Of a stretch of DNA of 38,397 nucleotides, positions 23,990 to 31,188 are shown one piece after another (position 1 is the first letter of the stretch; each line of letters starts with the position of its first letter). Source of the DNA: JAGORY01 sp964517585 (GTDB lineage: Bacteria; Patescibacteriota; Gracilibacteria; Peribacterales; Peribacteraceae). Made by a program: the position numbers and the translations under genes. The notes under the pieces were generated by a model. It was not told the DNA's origin and did no database searches. It saw only the letters and a list, made by a program, of their open reading frames with translations. The stretch spans positions 1 through 38,397 of the forward strand of contig CAZFCB010000007.1 of assembly GCA_964517585.1 (NCBI GenBank), written 5' to 3'.

Positions 23990-25339
23990 CTACGAACCGA
24001 GCTTTGAGACAATATCGGTGTTCTTGTCTTGCTTGCTCGGAGCATCTGTACCGAGTTTTTCTATAACATCAATATCTTTTACTACCTGCTTTGGAGCGTC
24101 TGGAGATGGTTTTGGACGAGAATTGTGCATGGCTTTCGGAATATCCTTCGGTGCCACGGATGGCGCAGATTGCACTTCGGAACGCTGATGCTGCATTTCC
24201 TGTGTCAGCTGCTTTACACATTCGATGACCTTCAATTGGAAGTTTCCGTACTGCTTGATCTTAAATCCAGCTGCACGAGCGTGACCTCCTCCTCCGAAAA
24301 GTTTTCCCGAAGCCTTGTTTACGTCTATTGCCGTCGATGAGCGAAGACTAGCTTTAAAGCCTCCTTCTTCTACTTCAGTAAACAGAGCGTGAACGTCTGC
24401 ATCAGGAATAGTAGAAATGAGCTCATCGAGAATGCCAGCAGATTCTTTGGACGTCGCACCCATTTCTGTTAAGTCCTCTCTGCTAATACTGGACCAAACA
24501 ATTTTGGATTCCGGATCGAACTGAATTTGATTCAGTGCACGACCCCAAATCTTCAGAGTAGAGAGTGGCTTGGTTTTATAGATGTGCTGAATAATTTCTT
24601 GCTGACGAGCACCGAGATCAAGCAAGTGTGCGGCAACTTCCAGTGAGCGAGGAGTCGTGTTCGGATTTTGGAAACTGCGCGTATCTGTGATGAGTCCTGT
24701 GAGAAGTAGTGTCGCGATATCCGGCGTGATGAGATCCTTCCACTTGGGATGAGAAGAGAACCATGCGAAAAGAACCTCAGTAGCGCTAGCACACGTCGGA
24801 TCAATAAGCTGAAGCTGGCCGAAGCGCGTGTTGCTGATATGGTGATCAATATTCAGTACTGGAACGGACTGAAAGAGATCGATGTTATCCGTGTAGAAAG
24901 AACCAAGCAGTGAAAGTTCTGCGGTGTCGACGACAAGAATGAGATCGTAGCCACTACCAGTGTCCAGAGTCGTAAGATTTTTGGCCTGAATCCTCCCCTT
25001 CTTCGGAACGACAATAATATTCACTGTATTGTCCTCGACGGTGTATCGGAGCTTGTCGATTTCCACACCGTCAGAACAGTCGAGTGTAATGACGAATTCC
25101 TGCTCACTCGAAATGTCTGTCGCGAGATTTTCAAAGTTCGGAAGAAACTTCAGCGACTCTGGCAGTGTGTCTGGGCAAATGACCGTACAGTCTTTGCCAA
25201 GTGCTCTAAAAAGTGAGTAGCAGGCCAAAGCACTGCCTAGACCATCCGGATCTACATTGGCATGCGGGATGATCAACAAGCGTTCTGCCTTTTCAAGGGC
25301 TTTGGTTGCGGCCTGTAATTCTTGTGGACTGAAGGGCAT
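23990..25339 (-). CDS. DHH/DHHA1 family phosphoesterase (NrnA-like)
   Basis: This 449-residue protein has the DHH phosphoesterase motifs: HANVDPDGLGS (residues 26-36), a VVDTAE strand near 137, DHH at 165-167, and the DHHA1 signature GGGGHARAAGF near 350. NrnA-type enzymes hydrolyse short oligoribonucleotides or pAp with Mn; RecJ-type nucleases are larger. NanoRNase or pAp phosphatase activity is therefore the best guess. The last 60 residues form a Lys/Pro/Ser-rich tail that ends in two similar short units (DIDVIEKLGT and TDIVSKLGS), perhaps a binding motif. A good promoter (TTGATA-N17-GATAAT) lies 18 nt upstream of the ATG. It precedes infB by 64 bp. Confidence 0.88.
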   Translation of the reverse strand: MPFSPQELQAATKALEKAERLLIIPHANVDPDGLGSALACYSLFRALGKDCTVICPDTLPESLKFLPNFENLATDISSEQEFVITLDCSDGVEIDKLRYTVEDNTVNIIVVPKKGRIQAKNLTTLDTGSGYDLILVVDTAELSLLGSFYTDNIDLFQSVPVLNIDHHISNTRFGQLQLIDPTCASATEVLFAWFSSHPKWKDLITPDIATLLLTGLITDTRSFQNPNTTPRSLEVAAHLLDLGARQQEIIQHIYKTKPLSTLKIWGRALNQIQFDPESKIVWSSISREDLTEMGATSKESAGILDELISTIPDADVHALFTEVEEGGFKASLRSSTAIDVNKASGKLFGGGGHARAAGFKIKQYGNFQLKVIECVKQLTQEMQHQRSEVQSAPSVAPKDIPKAMHNSRPKPSPDAPKQVVKDIDVIEKLGTDAPSKQDKNTDIVSKLGS

Positions 25340-25357
25340 TTGACAAGTTTTCGTACT

Positions 25358-25386
25358 ATTATCTCATATAATGATTAGAATATCAA
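25358..25386 (-). promoter_or_regulatory. Promoter of the DHH phosphoesterase gene (TTGATA-N17-GATAAT)
   Basis: On the minus strand TTGATA (25381-25386) and GATAAT (25358-25363) are 17 nt apart and each matches consensus in five of six positions. The -10 ends 18 nt before the ATG, leaving a leader of about 11 nt. Confidence 0.7.
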
Positions 25387-25471
25387 GAGTATATAATGTC
25401 AAGTAATGGAGAGAAGGACGTGAGTATACACAAAAGCAGCCCTAAGCACATGGTAATTCTGCTCGCCTCCG

Positions 25472-26923
25472 CTAGTTTTGCTTAGACTTCACCAGTTGAA
25501 TCGCCCTGAGTCGAGAGAGATTCGTGGACTGCCACACGCCAAAATTCTCTTCGTCGTATGCCATGGTGGCGTACGGCCAGTTGGTTCCCGCCCACACATA
25601 GTCAATCGTCTCAGGGAATGCATCCGCCGATAGTCTGGTTAAGTATGGGATATCTAACTTTTCTGAGTCCGAAGAAAAACGCGCAATGTTCTGACGCGCG
25701 ATAAATGCATCGGGGTTGAGGAGATTCATGACGATGAGAAAGAGTGTCACTGACAGAAACATGCCAAATGCGAACGCGTGCTCTTTCATGCCCCATAAGA
25801 TCTTCGTAAGAAGAATAAGAAATACGACGCACAGGAGAATAATGAACGCATGACTGTAGAGACGGAGTGTCGTGAAGCCGTAAGCGGACTCATAGAGCGA
25901 CAAACGTGTAAACGCCGAAAACATGATGACCAAAAGCTCAGCGACAAGGATACTGTTTTGGACTTTGAACACGACTCCATGCTGTGCGTTTTCTTTCTTG
26001 TCAACGGACCTCTCCGCACTCCAAAGAATCAGAAACGAAAAGACTGCGACGATGATCAGTTCAAAGAAACCCTTTCGTGCATACTCCGCGTATGTAAATC
26101 CTTCGACAGTGATGTTGTCATTTCCCCCAAAAAGATACACCAGCTGGATCAAGATAAAGAGGAGAAACAAGATGTTGATTGCGCCAAGGAAAATAGAAAG
26201 AGAGATCAGGCTAACAGAAAACGGTTTTTTCTGAGCATCGGTTGACGCAGATGCGTCTGGACCATAGAGAAGATAGGAGAATGCGCCGATAAAGATGCAC
26301 GATGCGACGATGATCCGAACGAAAAGCCACGCAACGCTCTCTGGGACACTGAAAGTAAGAATGCTGAAAACATATTTCTGGAACAGAAGATCGGCCGATG
26401 AGAACAGTGCAATAAAGAGAATAAGCACCGGAATGGCCATAAAAATCCCCTTCATAATCTGCGAGACGACAGCCGAGTGGCGATGCACACCACGAAGCGA
26501 TGCGACGTCCGAGAGCGTGTTACCAAGTGGATTCAGGAATTTTGTCGGCAAAACCAGTACCTCTGCGTACTGCCGGAGAACGAAGTTGCGAACCTTCTTG
26601 CCTGTCTGCAGATCGATGAGCAGAAGAAGCAGGATCACCGAAGCGAGAATATTTAAAAGAGTCAAAAGATGATTCGCGCGCACGAAAACCATCCAGCTGA
26701 AAAACAGAAGCGGCAGCAGCGCCCACAGAAGTTCTGGGTCACATCGTCTTTTTTTCGTGACTATGAAACCAACGCCAAGCACAAGAAGAATAAAGAGCGG
26801 AAAACCAATACCGAGTGTTTTGCCGTAAAGCAAATACTCGAAGGACACTGCAAGCATGAGTGAAAAGCCTGTGATGATCACTCCACTGATAAACCGTTGT
26901 GATTCTAGATGAGCCTGTGGCAT
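25472..26923 (-). CDS. DUF4173/DUF4153-like polytopic membrane protein
   Basis: The 483-residue protein has about ten or more hydrophobic helices. Its C-terminal soluble segment (LDIPYLTRLSADAFPETIDY, then ENFGVWQSTNLSRLRA) is typical of the DUF4173 family. The middle contains GFTYAEYARKGFFELI, which is also characteristic. The function of the family is unknown. The start at 26923 is supported by TAGCAT ending 8 nt upstream and TTGTTC at -35. The open frame continues 70 codons upstream, but that part runs through the tandem repeat and the tRNA-Pro gene and is not believable as protein. There is no partner gene; the neighbours are tRNA-Pro and the DHH gene. Confidence 0.75.
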   Translation of the reverse strand: MPQAHLESQRFISGVIITGFSLMLAVSFEYLLYGKTLGIGFPLFILLVLGVGFIVTKKRRCDPELLWALLPLLFFSWMVFVRANHLLTLLNILASVILLLLLIDLQTGKKVRNFVLRQYAEVLVLPTKFLNPLGNTLSDVASLRGVHRHSAVVSQIMKGIFMAIPVLILFIALFSSADLLFQKYVFSILTFSVPESVAWLFVRIIVASCIFIGAFSYLLYGPDASASTDAQKKPFSVSLISLSIFLGAINILFLLFILIQLVYLFGGNDNITVEGFTYAEYARKGFFELIIVAVFSFLILWSAERSVDKKENAQHGVVFKVQNSILVAELLVIMFSAFTRLSLYESAYGFTTLRLYSHAFIILLCVVFLILLTKILWGMKEHAFAFGMFLSVTLFLIVMNLLNPDAFIARQNIARFSSDSEKLDIPYLTRLSADAFPETIDYVWAGTNWPYATMAYDEENFGVWQSTNLSRLRAIQLVKSKQN

Positions 26924-26931
26924 AGGAAACA

Positions 26932-26960
26932 ATGCTAGAGAGATTGCATCGTGAGAACAA
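26932..26960 (-). promoter_or_regulatory. Promoter of the DUF4173-like gene (TTGTTC-N17-TAGCAT)
   Basis: On the minus strand TTGTTC (26955-26960) and TAGCAT (26932-26937) are 17 nt apart. The -10 ends 8 nt before the ATG at 26923. Confidence 0.5.
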
Positions 26961-26993
26961 TTGACACGAAATGCATTGCTTGCGATTGAGGCG

Positions 26994-27049
26994 TGAGTAG
27001 CGATGTGGCTTGCCATGAGACATGAGTAGCGACGTGGCTTGCCATGAGA
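26994..27049. repeat. Two tandem copies of a 27-bp repeat beside tRNA-Pro
   Basis: The 27-bp unit TGAGTAGCGAY...CCATGAGA occurs at 26994-27020 and 27023-27049, with one difference (T or C at the eleventh base). Its CGTGGCTTGCC segment in the second copy also occurs in the lepA leader at 8710-8720. Confidence 0.85.
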
Positions 27050-27069
27050 AAAATGCTTTTGCATTTTTC
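27048..27069 (-). terminator. Hairpin downstream of tRNA-Pro
   Basis: GAAAAATGC (27048-27056) and GCATTTTTC (27061-27069) form a perfect 9-bp stem with a TTTT loop, directly 3' of the tRNA-Pro gene on the minus strand. The stem is A/T-rich and no long T-run follows, so its role as terminator is tentative. Confidence 0.45.
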
Positions 27070-27072
27070 GAA

Positions 27073-27148
27073 TGGTCGGGATGCAGGGACTCGAACCCTG
27101 GGTCTCCAGACCCCCAGCCTGGCGCTTTACCAACTAAGCTACATCCCG
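27073..27148 (-). tRNA. tRNA-Pro (anticodon GGG)
   Basis: The gene is 76 nt long, including encoded CCA (27073-27075). The acceptor stem CGGGATG/CATCCCG is perfect. The D-arm contains AGTTGGTA. The anticodon stem CCAGG/TCTGG (one G-T pair) closes the loop CTGGGGG, so the anticodon is GGG at 27113-27115. The T-arm CAGGG-TTCGAGT-CCCTG is canonical. The discriminator base is A. Confidence 0.95.
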
Positions 27149-27187
27149 ATGGCTGCATACTAGCTTCGCGATTCTGGATGCGGAAGA

Positions 27188-28459
27188 TTAGATCAGAAAC
27201 GGCGACTCATACACAGCCTTCGATCCAAGCTCTTCTTCTATCCGAAGTAGCTGGTTATATTTGCACACGCGATCCGTACGCGAGAGTGAACCCGTTTTGA
27301 TCTGACCTGTCCGTAGGCCAACTGCAAGATCTGCAATGAAACTATCCTCGGTTTCGCCACTCCTATGGCTCGCGATCGTATTCCAACCAGTCGCCTGACA
27401 CATCTGGATCGTATCCACAGTCTCAGATAGTGATCCGATTTGATTCAGCTTAATGAGTACAGCGTTCGCGGATTTTTCAGCAATTCCCCTCTTCACGCGC
27501 TCGGTATTCGTGACAAAAAGGTCATCTCCGACAAGCTGCACAGTGCTACCGAATGTTGCTTGCATCATAGCAAACCCAGTCCAGTCATCCTCACTGTGAC
27601 TATCTTCGATACTGACGATCGGAAACTCAGCGATGAGGCTTCCGTAGAAATCGACGAGTTCAGAAGAATTCATCTGCTTGCCGTCCACAGTGTAGACACC
27701 AGCTTTGCAGTATTCAGACGCAGCACAGTCGAGTGCCAGCTTCACTTTTCCGGTGTAACCAGCCTTCGCGATTGCTTGCATGAGAAACGTCAGCGCCTCG
27801 CGAGAATCCTTCACATGAGGTGCAAAACCGCCCTCGTCACCGACAGCTGTCACGTAGCCCGCATCTTTCAAGAGTGACTTCAGTGTGTGAAAGATCTCAG
27901 CACCCGCACGGAGTGCTTCACGAAACGATGAAAAGTCGAGAGGGACAATCATGCATTCCTGGAAACTGAGTCCTGAGTCTGCATGAGCGCCACCATTGAT
28001 GACGTTCATCATGGGAACTGGAAGATGTACGGCATCTTTCGTACCAAATTGGGAAGCGAGTGATTTCCACAGTGACTGCTTCTCGCTCACGGCACGTGAG
28101 CGTGCGATGGCCATGGACACGCCAAGTATGGCATTCGCTCCGAAAACTGACTTATTCGGTGTCCCGTCAAGTTGCATCATTGCAGCATCAATTTTTCTTT
28201 GATCACTGACATCCATGCCTTTCAAAGCTGTTGCAATCGGCTCATTGACGTTGGATACAGCCTTCACCACGGACTTTCCTTGATAGTTTTTCTTGTCACC
28301 ATCGCGTAACTCAAGTGCTTCATGGGTTCCCGTCGAAGCTCCAGACGGCACAGCAGCCCGTCCAAAAGAGCCATCTGAGAGGATGCACTCAGCTTCAAGA
28401 GTAGGATTTCCACGGGAATCGAGAATCTGACGGGCGAAGAGAGAAGAGATAGTAGGCAT
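27188..28459 (-). CDS. eno: Enolase
   Basis: The 423-residue protein matches the enolase family throughout. Visible landmarks are RQILDSRGNPT, the flexible loop with PSGASTG, NVINGGAHA, GDEGGFAP, the metal-ligand segments ALDCAAS, SIEDSHSEDDW and VGDDLFVTN, the catalytic Lys in LIKLNQIGS, and the signature SHRSGETEDSFIADLAVG. Enolase converts 2-phosphoglycerate to phosphoenolpyruvate in glycolysis and is a common partner in RNA degradation complexes. The ATG at 28459 is chosen over an in-frame upstream ATG (28483) because the family N-terminus begins there and a promoter (CTGACA-N17-TACACT) ends 6 nt before it. No other glycolytic gene is in the window. Confidence 0.95.
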   Translation of the reverse strand: MPTISSLFARQILDSRGNPTLEAECILSDGSFGRAAVPSGASTGTHEALELRDGDKKNYQGKSVVKAVSNVNEPIATALKGMDVSDQRKIDAAMMQLDGTPNKSVFGANAILGVSMAIARSRAVSEKQSLWKSLASQFGTKDAVHLPVPMMNVINGGAHADSGLSFQECMIVPLDFSSFREALRAGAEIFHTLKSLLKDAGYVTAVGDEGGFAPHVKDSREALTFLMQAIAKAGYTGKVKLALDCAASEYCKAGVYTVDGKQMNSSELVDFYGSLIAEFPIVSIEDSHSEDDWTGFAMMQATFGSTVQLVGDDLFVTNTERVKRGIAEKSANAVLIKLNQIGSLSETVDTIQMCQATGWNTIASHRSGETEDSFIADLAVGLRTGQIKTGSLSRTDRVCKYNQLLRIEEELGSKAVYESPFLI

Positions 28460-28465
28460 GTGGCG

Positions 28466-28494
28466 AGTGTAGCTCAGAAACAAGAATGTGTCAG
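28466..28494 (-). promoter_or_regulatory. Promoter of eno (CTGACA-N17-TACACT)
   Basis: On the minus strand CTGACA (28489-28494) and TACACT (28466-28471) are 17 nt apart, 6 nt upstream of the eno ATG. The -35 matches consensus at five of six positions. Confidence 0.65.
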
Positions 28495-28517
28495 TTCGAG
28501 TAGCCGCCGCCTTTGAC

Positions 28518-28577
28518 CTCTCGATACATGCACTCGAAGCGCACTACTCGAAGTGACACAGCGCGGCGTATCGAGAG
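28518..28577. repeat. REP-like palindromic element, copy B
   Basis: Perfect 10-bp inverted arms, CTCTCGATAC (28518-28527) and GTATCGAGAG (28568-28577), enclose a 40-bp centre. The centre holds ACTCGAAG twice in direct orientation. CTACTCGAAGTGACA (28544-28558) is shared with the element near 17058. It lies between eno and the C39-like gene. Confidence 0.8.
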
Positions 28578-28582
28578 CCACT

Positions 28583-29365
28583 TCACTGACTTACAACCAC
28601 CACAACTTTCTCTCCATTCTCCACATCTCCCCCGTTCCAATCATGGATGGCACCAAGTAAAACGTCCCATCGGTACACGTATCCTTTGCCGCGTTTTGTC
28701 CCAGGGTCATTGGTGATGACAAACCCATCTTCCGTATATCCACGTAGAACGAGCATGTGATACCTAGGCCCCGGTGGAGTAAAGTATGGGTTTCCAAGCT
28801 GCTGTCCCGCGGCCGGAACAATGACAAGTTTCCCCTCCGACAAAACTTTTTGAAGATCTGTAACTGTAGGGTTCTTAAGGAGCTCGGCGGTGAGCGAAGG
28901 ATCCTGATCTTTCAGAAGCACGATGATGTCGGCAGCCGTGTCATCAACGGGAAATCCGAGTGCTGCGTTATCCGCTACCAAAGCCTCAATATCAACATTT
29001 GCCTGCTCTGGGGTACCAATGGGCTTTCCTTGAAAATATCTCATGACCATGAGCACGCTCGCCTCTTCGCACGCTTCTTGGTGGAGTTCGTCCCAGTTAG
29101 CCAGTGGTGCCTGCGACGTGAACGGTACATCCCAGTTAACAGCTGGACGAAGTGATGTAGTAGCGGGAGAAGAATCTGTTTCGATGGATCGGGAACTTGA
29201 AGAAGAACGAGATAACACTGAAAATTCTTCAGGAGTTGGTAGTACGACATTTTCCTGCTCAGCTATCACGCGCTGACGTTTCATATACGACGCTGCTCGA
29301 GGAAAAGCAGCTATGCCAAAGAGAAAGACTGCAATAACTGCCACCAGCAAGATTCTCTTGTTCAT
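28583..29365 (-). CDS. Membrane-anchored C39-like cysteine peptidase
   Basis: The 260-residue protein has an N-terminal hydrophobic segment at residues 4-21 that acts as a signal or anchor, then a Ser-rich linker (about 50-70). A C39-like peptidase domain follows. VPFTSQAPLANWDE leads to C99 in HQEACEEASVLMVMRY, the proposed nucleophile; H203 in RYHMLVLRGY and D220 in VITNDPGT complete a plausible catalytic triad. Such domains are common in exported proteins of this group, but their substrates are unknown. The start is supported by TAGTAT ending 9 nt upstream. There is no adjacent ABC exporter, so a bacteriocin-maturation role is unlikely. Confidence 0.8.
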   Translation of the reverse strand: MNKRILLVAVIAVFLFGIAAFPRAASYMKRQRVIAEQENVVLPTPEEFSVLSRSSSSSRSIETDSSPATTSLRPAVNWDVPFTSQAPLANWDELHQEACEEASVLMVMRYFQGKPIGTPEQANVDIEALVADNAALGFPVDDTAADIIVLLKDQDPSLTAELLKNPTVTDLQKVLSEGKLVIVPAAGQQLGNPYFTPPGPRYHMLVLRGYTEDGFVITNDPGTKRGKGYVYRWDVLLGAIHDWNGGDVENGEKVVVVVSQ

Positions 29366-29374
29366 GAGGAGAGA

Positions 29375-29380
29375 ATACTA
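29375..29380 (-). promoter_or_regulatory. -10 element of the C39-like peptidase gene
   Basis: On the minus strand TAGTAT, preceded by TG, ends 9 nt before the ATG at 29365. It overlaps the end of the upstream gene. No good -35 is found. Confidence 0.45.
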
Positions 29381-30295
29381 CACTCTTTTCTTCGCTCTCG
29401 CATGGAGGAGGCCAAAATATGCGGCGAGTAGTGTTGCCCCAAGTACTGCTGCAGACTCCGGGCCAGACTGAGCAAGGTGCCCTGGATTCTTCTCTCCAAT
29501 GACTGGTGGCAAAGCCGAAGCTGCCCTGCTTGTTGAAGAAGAAAATGAGGTAGGCATCATAATCGATGAGGACACGCTTGAGCTCATTGAAGATGTTTGT
29601 GTGGCAATAGTAGCAACCGAACTTTTTGTAGGCTTCGACATTGCCGAAGAAGCCGAAGAGAAAGACTGTGATGCAGAGCTAGTGAGACTCGAGGACGAAG
29701 TATCCTCCATAGCTACAAGCATGCCAGATGTACCAGTTTTTTCACTCAGTATTGCGCGTAAGTGTGTGAATGCAGTCTGTAATACAGCTAGTGTTGGTGG
29801 ATTCTTAGGATATACCGATGCCTGCAAACGTGGATTCAGTCCTGCTGCCTCTGCGTACACCGCGCCAAGAATAAAGATAGCGAGAAAGAGAGAAAGAACT
29901 GTAACGCGACTGCGGCTGCGGCGAAGAACGTGCACAGCGAAAATAATGATAAATGCTATGCCGAGAGCAACAAGCGGCAATGACCAGAGAAAGAAAAAAC
30001 CGAGTGATAGAATGCGAATGATCTCAATCCGAGGACTAAGCAGTTGCAATACAAACCACACAATAAATATCCCTGCAGGGAACCAGTGCAGTACGCGAAA
30101 TTCGTAATCAGCGCGATTCGTCTTAAATGATCGAGTAAGCGCGAGAGGATACAGAACGGAAAGAGTTAGGAGAATCGCCCAGTACTTCGTACCAACAGGG
30201 ATGGCAGGAAGCAGTGCTGCGGCAATGCCTGCGATACAAATCGCAAGGCCTAGTACCAACATATACGCCGTCTCTGTCGAGTGTTTTAGGGGCAC
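29378..30295 (-). CDS. Membrane protein with Ser-rich region and sortase-like C-terminal signal
   Basis: The protein has 305 residues if the GTG at 30295 is used. Four or five hydrophobic helices occupy about the first 145 residues. A stretch of about 80 residues follows that is dominated by Ser, Thr and Ala. The C-terminus reads LAQSGPE, then a hydrophobic helix and a basic tail (ARAKKRV), which resembles an LPxTG/LAxTG sorting signal. No family is recognised. The GTG start is preferred because TTGACA-N17-GAGAAT ends 9 nt before it. The longer open frame from 30403 would overlap the upstream gene by 44 bp. It probably presents a flexible Ser-rich segment outside the membrane. Confidence 0.6.
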   Translation of the reverse strand: MPLKHSTETAYMLVLGLAICIAGIAAALLPAIPVGTKYWAILLTLSVLYPLALTRSFKTNRADYEFRVLHWFPAGIFIVWFVLQLLSPRIEIIRILSLGFFFLWSLPLVALGIAFIIIFAVHVLRRSRSRVTVLSLFLAIFILGAVYAEAAGLNPRLQASVYPKNPPTLAVLQTAFTHLRAILSEKTGTSGMLVAMEDTSSSSLTSSASQSFSSASSAMSKPTKSSVATIATQTSSMSSSVSSSIMMPTSFSSSTSRAASALPPVIGEKNPGHLAQSGPESAAVLGATLLAAYFGLLHARAKKRV

Positions 30296-30304
30296 AGGAA
30301 GCAG

Positions 30305-30333
30305 ATTCTCCTGTAGTACGGCATTTGTGTCAA
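30305..30333 (-). promoter_or_regulatory. Promoter fixing the GTG start at 30295 (TTGACA-N17-GAGAAT)
   Basis: On the minus strand a perfect TTGACA (30328-30333) is followed after 17 nt by GAGAAT (30305-30310), which ends 9 nt before an in-frame GTG. The spacing matches the ATG starts elsewhere in the window. Confidence 0.65.
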
Positions 30334-30359
30334 TAGAAAGAAAACATGACACTCCTGCC

Positions 30360-30767
30360 TCACTTACCTCCCCTACCTTTCGGCAGATACTTATCTCTCT
30401 CATCCGTCACTTGTGTTCGTTGCATGACAGTGTAGTGCCTACGACGAAACTGAATGAACTGAAAAAACACATACAGACCGATACAGAGAATCCAGAGTGC
30501 CCACAAAGCTCGCATGGCGAGGAACTGAATCATCTCAACGCGAGAGGCAACAAAAATGATACCGACGATGCCAAACCAAAACGATGCTGCAGACCAGCTC
30601 TTGCTCAAATTCTTCGTAATCGGATTTTTGATCCCGCGCCTCCAGTATCTGATAGCAAAAGAGAGAACGATGAGAAAAGCGCAGAACCCAAGCAGCATCT
30701 GCACTCTGGAATCTGAGTACTGCCAGCCGGCAGGGTTAGGCCAAAAGAGGTAGACGAACAGATTCAT
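30360..30767 (-). CDS. Small membrane protein of unknown function
   Basis: The protein has 135 residues and no recognised family. Hydrophobic helices lie at about 22-40, 60-76 and 84-103, and a basic tail follows (RRRHY, then KGRGGK). The start at 30767 is strongly supported: on the minus strand TTGACA-N17-TATTCT ends 9 nt before the ATG. It sits between two other membrane-protein genes, each with separate signals. The group at 28583-32112 therefore looks like a set of envelope genes rather than a classic operon. A PAGW segment near the N-terminus is encoded by a small CCTGCC/GGCAGG-type palindrome. Confidence 0.6.
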   Translation of the reverse strand: MNLFVYLFWPNPAGWQYSDSRVQMLLGFCAFLIVLSFAIRYWRRGIKNPITKNLSKSWSAASFWFGIVGIIFVASRVEMIQFLAMRALWALWILCIGLYVFFQFIQFRRRHYTVMQRTQVTDERDKYLPKGRGGK

Positions 30768-30776
30768 GATGCGCGA

Positions 30777-30805
30777 AGAATAGATGGCCGGCAGAAGCGT
30801 GTCAA
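30777..30805 (-). promoter_or_regulatory. Promoter of the small membrane protein gene (TTGACA-N17-TATTCT)
   Basis: On the minus strand a perfect TTGACA (30800-30805) and TATTCT (30777-30782) are 17 nt apart. The -10 ends 9 nt before the ATG at 30767. Confidence 0.75.
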
Positions 30806-30809
30806 AACT

Positions 30810-31169
30810 CTATTTCTTCGAATGTTTCTCTTGCTTATCTGCTCGAGGGTGATCCTGTTTCTTTGTGGCACTCAGCTTCGACAGAACAGCAATGATATCT
30901 CGATGCATCGCTCGTTCAGCAATGGTGCGAGAAGGTCGAAAGAGAAGGTAGAGGAAAAAGCCAACAATTGGCAGTGCAGCGGTCAACACGATACTGAATG
31001 CCTGCAAAAGAAAAGAGTTCGTACGCAAAAGAATGTCACGAGTCGTAAAGAGGACAAGGAAAACAACGATAAACGCCGATCCAGCCATGAGAAGCTGCAC
31101 AGCAAGTACGGAGGGATCAGATGCGAGGAACGCCGAAGCGCTCTCGAGCACAGGTGAAAGTAAGTCCAC
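30810..31169 (-). CDS. Small membrane protein, two helices and charged tail
   Basis: The protein has 119 residues and a GTG start. Two hydrophobic helices at about 22-42 and 56-76 are followed by YLLFRPSRTIAER and a very basic, Lys/His-rich tail. The second helix plus the RPSRT turn loosely recalls the short phospholipase-D N-terminal-like membrane module, but this is weak. Only 19 bp separate it from the Lgt-like gene upstream, so the two may be co-transcribed. A poor -10-like TAACCC lies 9 nt before the GTG. The function is unknown. Confidence 0.55.
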   Translation of the reverse strand: MDLLSPVLESASAFLASDPSVLAVQLLMAGSAFIVVFLVLFTTRDILLRTNSFLLQAFSIVLTAALPIVGFFLYLLFRPSRTIAERAMHRDIIAVLSKLSATKKQDHPRADKQEKHSKK

Positions 31170-31188
31170 AGGTAGGTAGGGTTAGGAA

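Noticed and set aside
23926..24045. 40-codon extension of infB
   Set aside because: It overlaps the end of the DHH gene, and IF-2 homology begins at 23925.
26924..27133. 70-codon N-terminal extension of the DUF4173-like protein
   Set aside because: It runs through a tandem repeat and the tRNA-Pro gene, and a promoter ends 8 nt before the ATG at 26923.
29499..30107. 202-codon open frame on the plus strand opposite the Ser-rich gene
   Set aside because: It is the complement of Ser-rich codons, with an unnatural Glu/Val-rich composition and no promoter or homology.
30296..30403. Longer ORF for the Ser-rich membrane protein from the ATG at 30403
   Set aside because: It would overlap the upstream gene by 44 bp and contain a perfect TTGACA-N17-GAGAAT promoter that points at the GTG at 30295.
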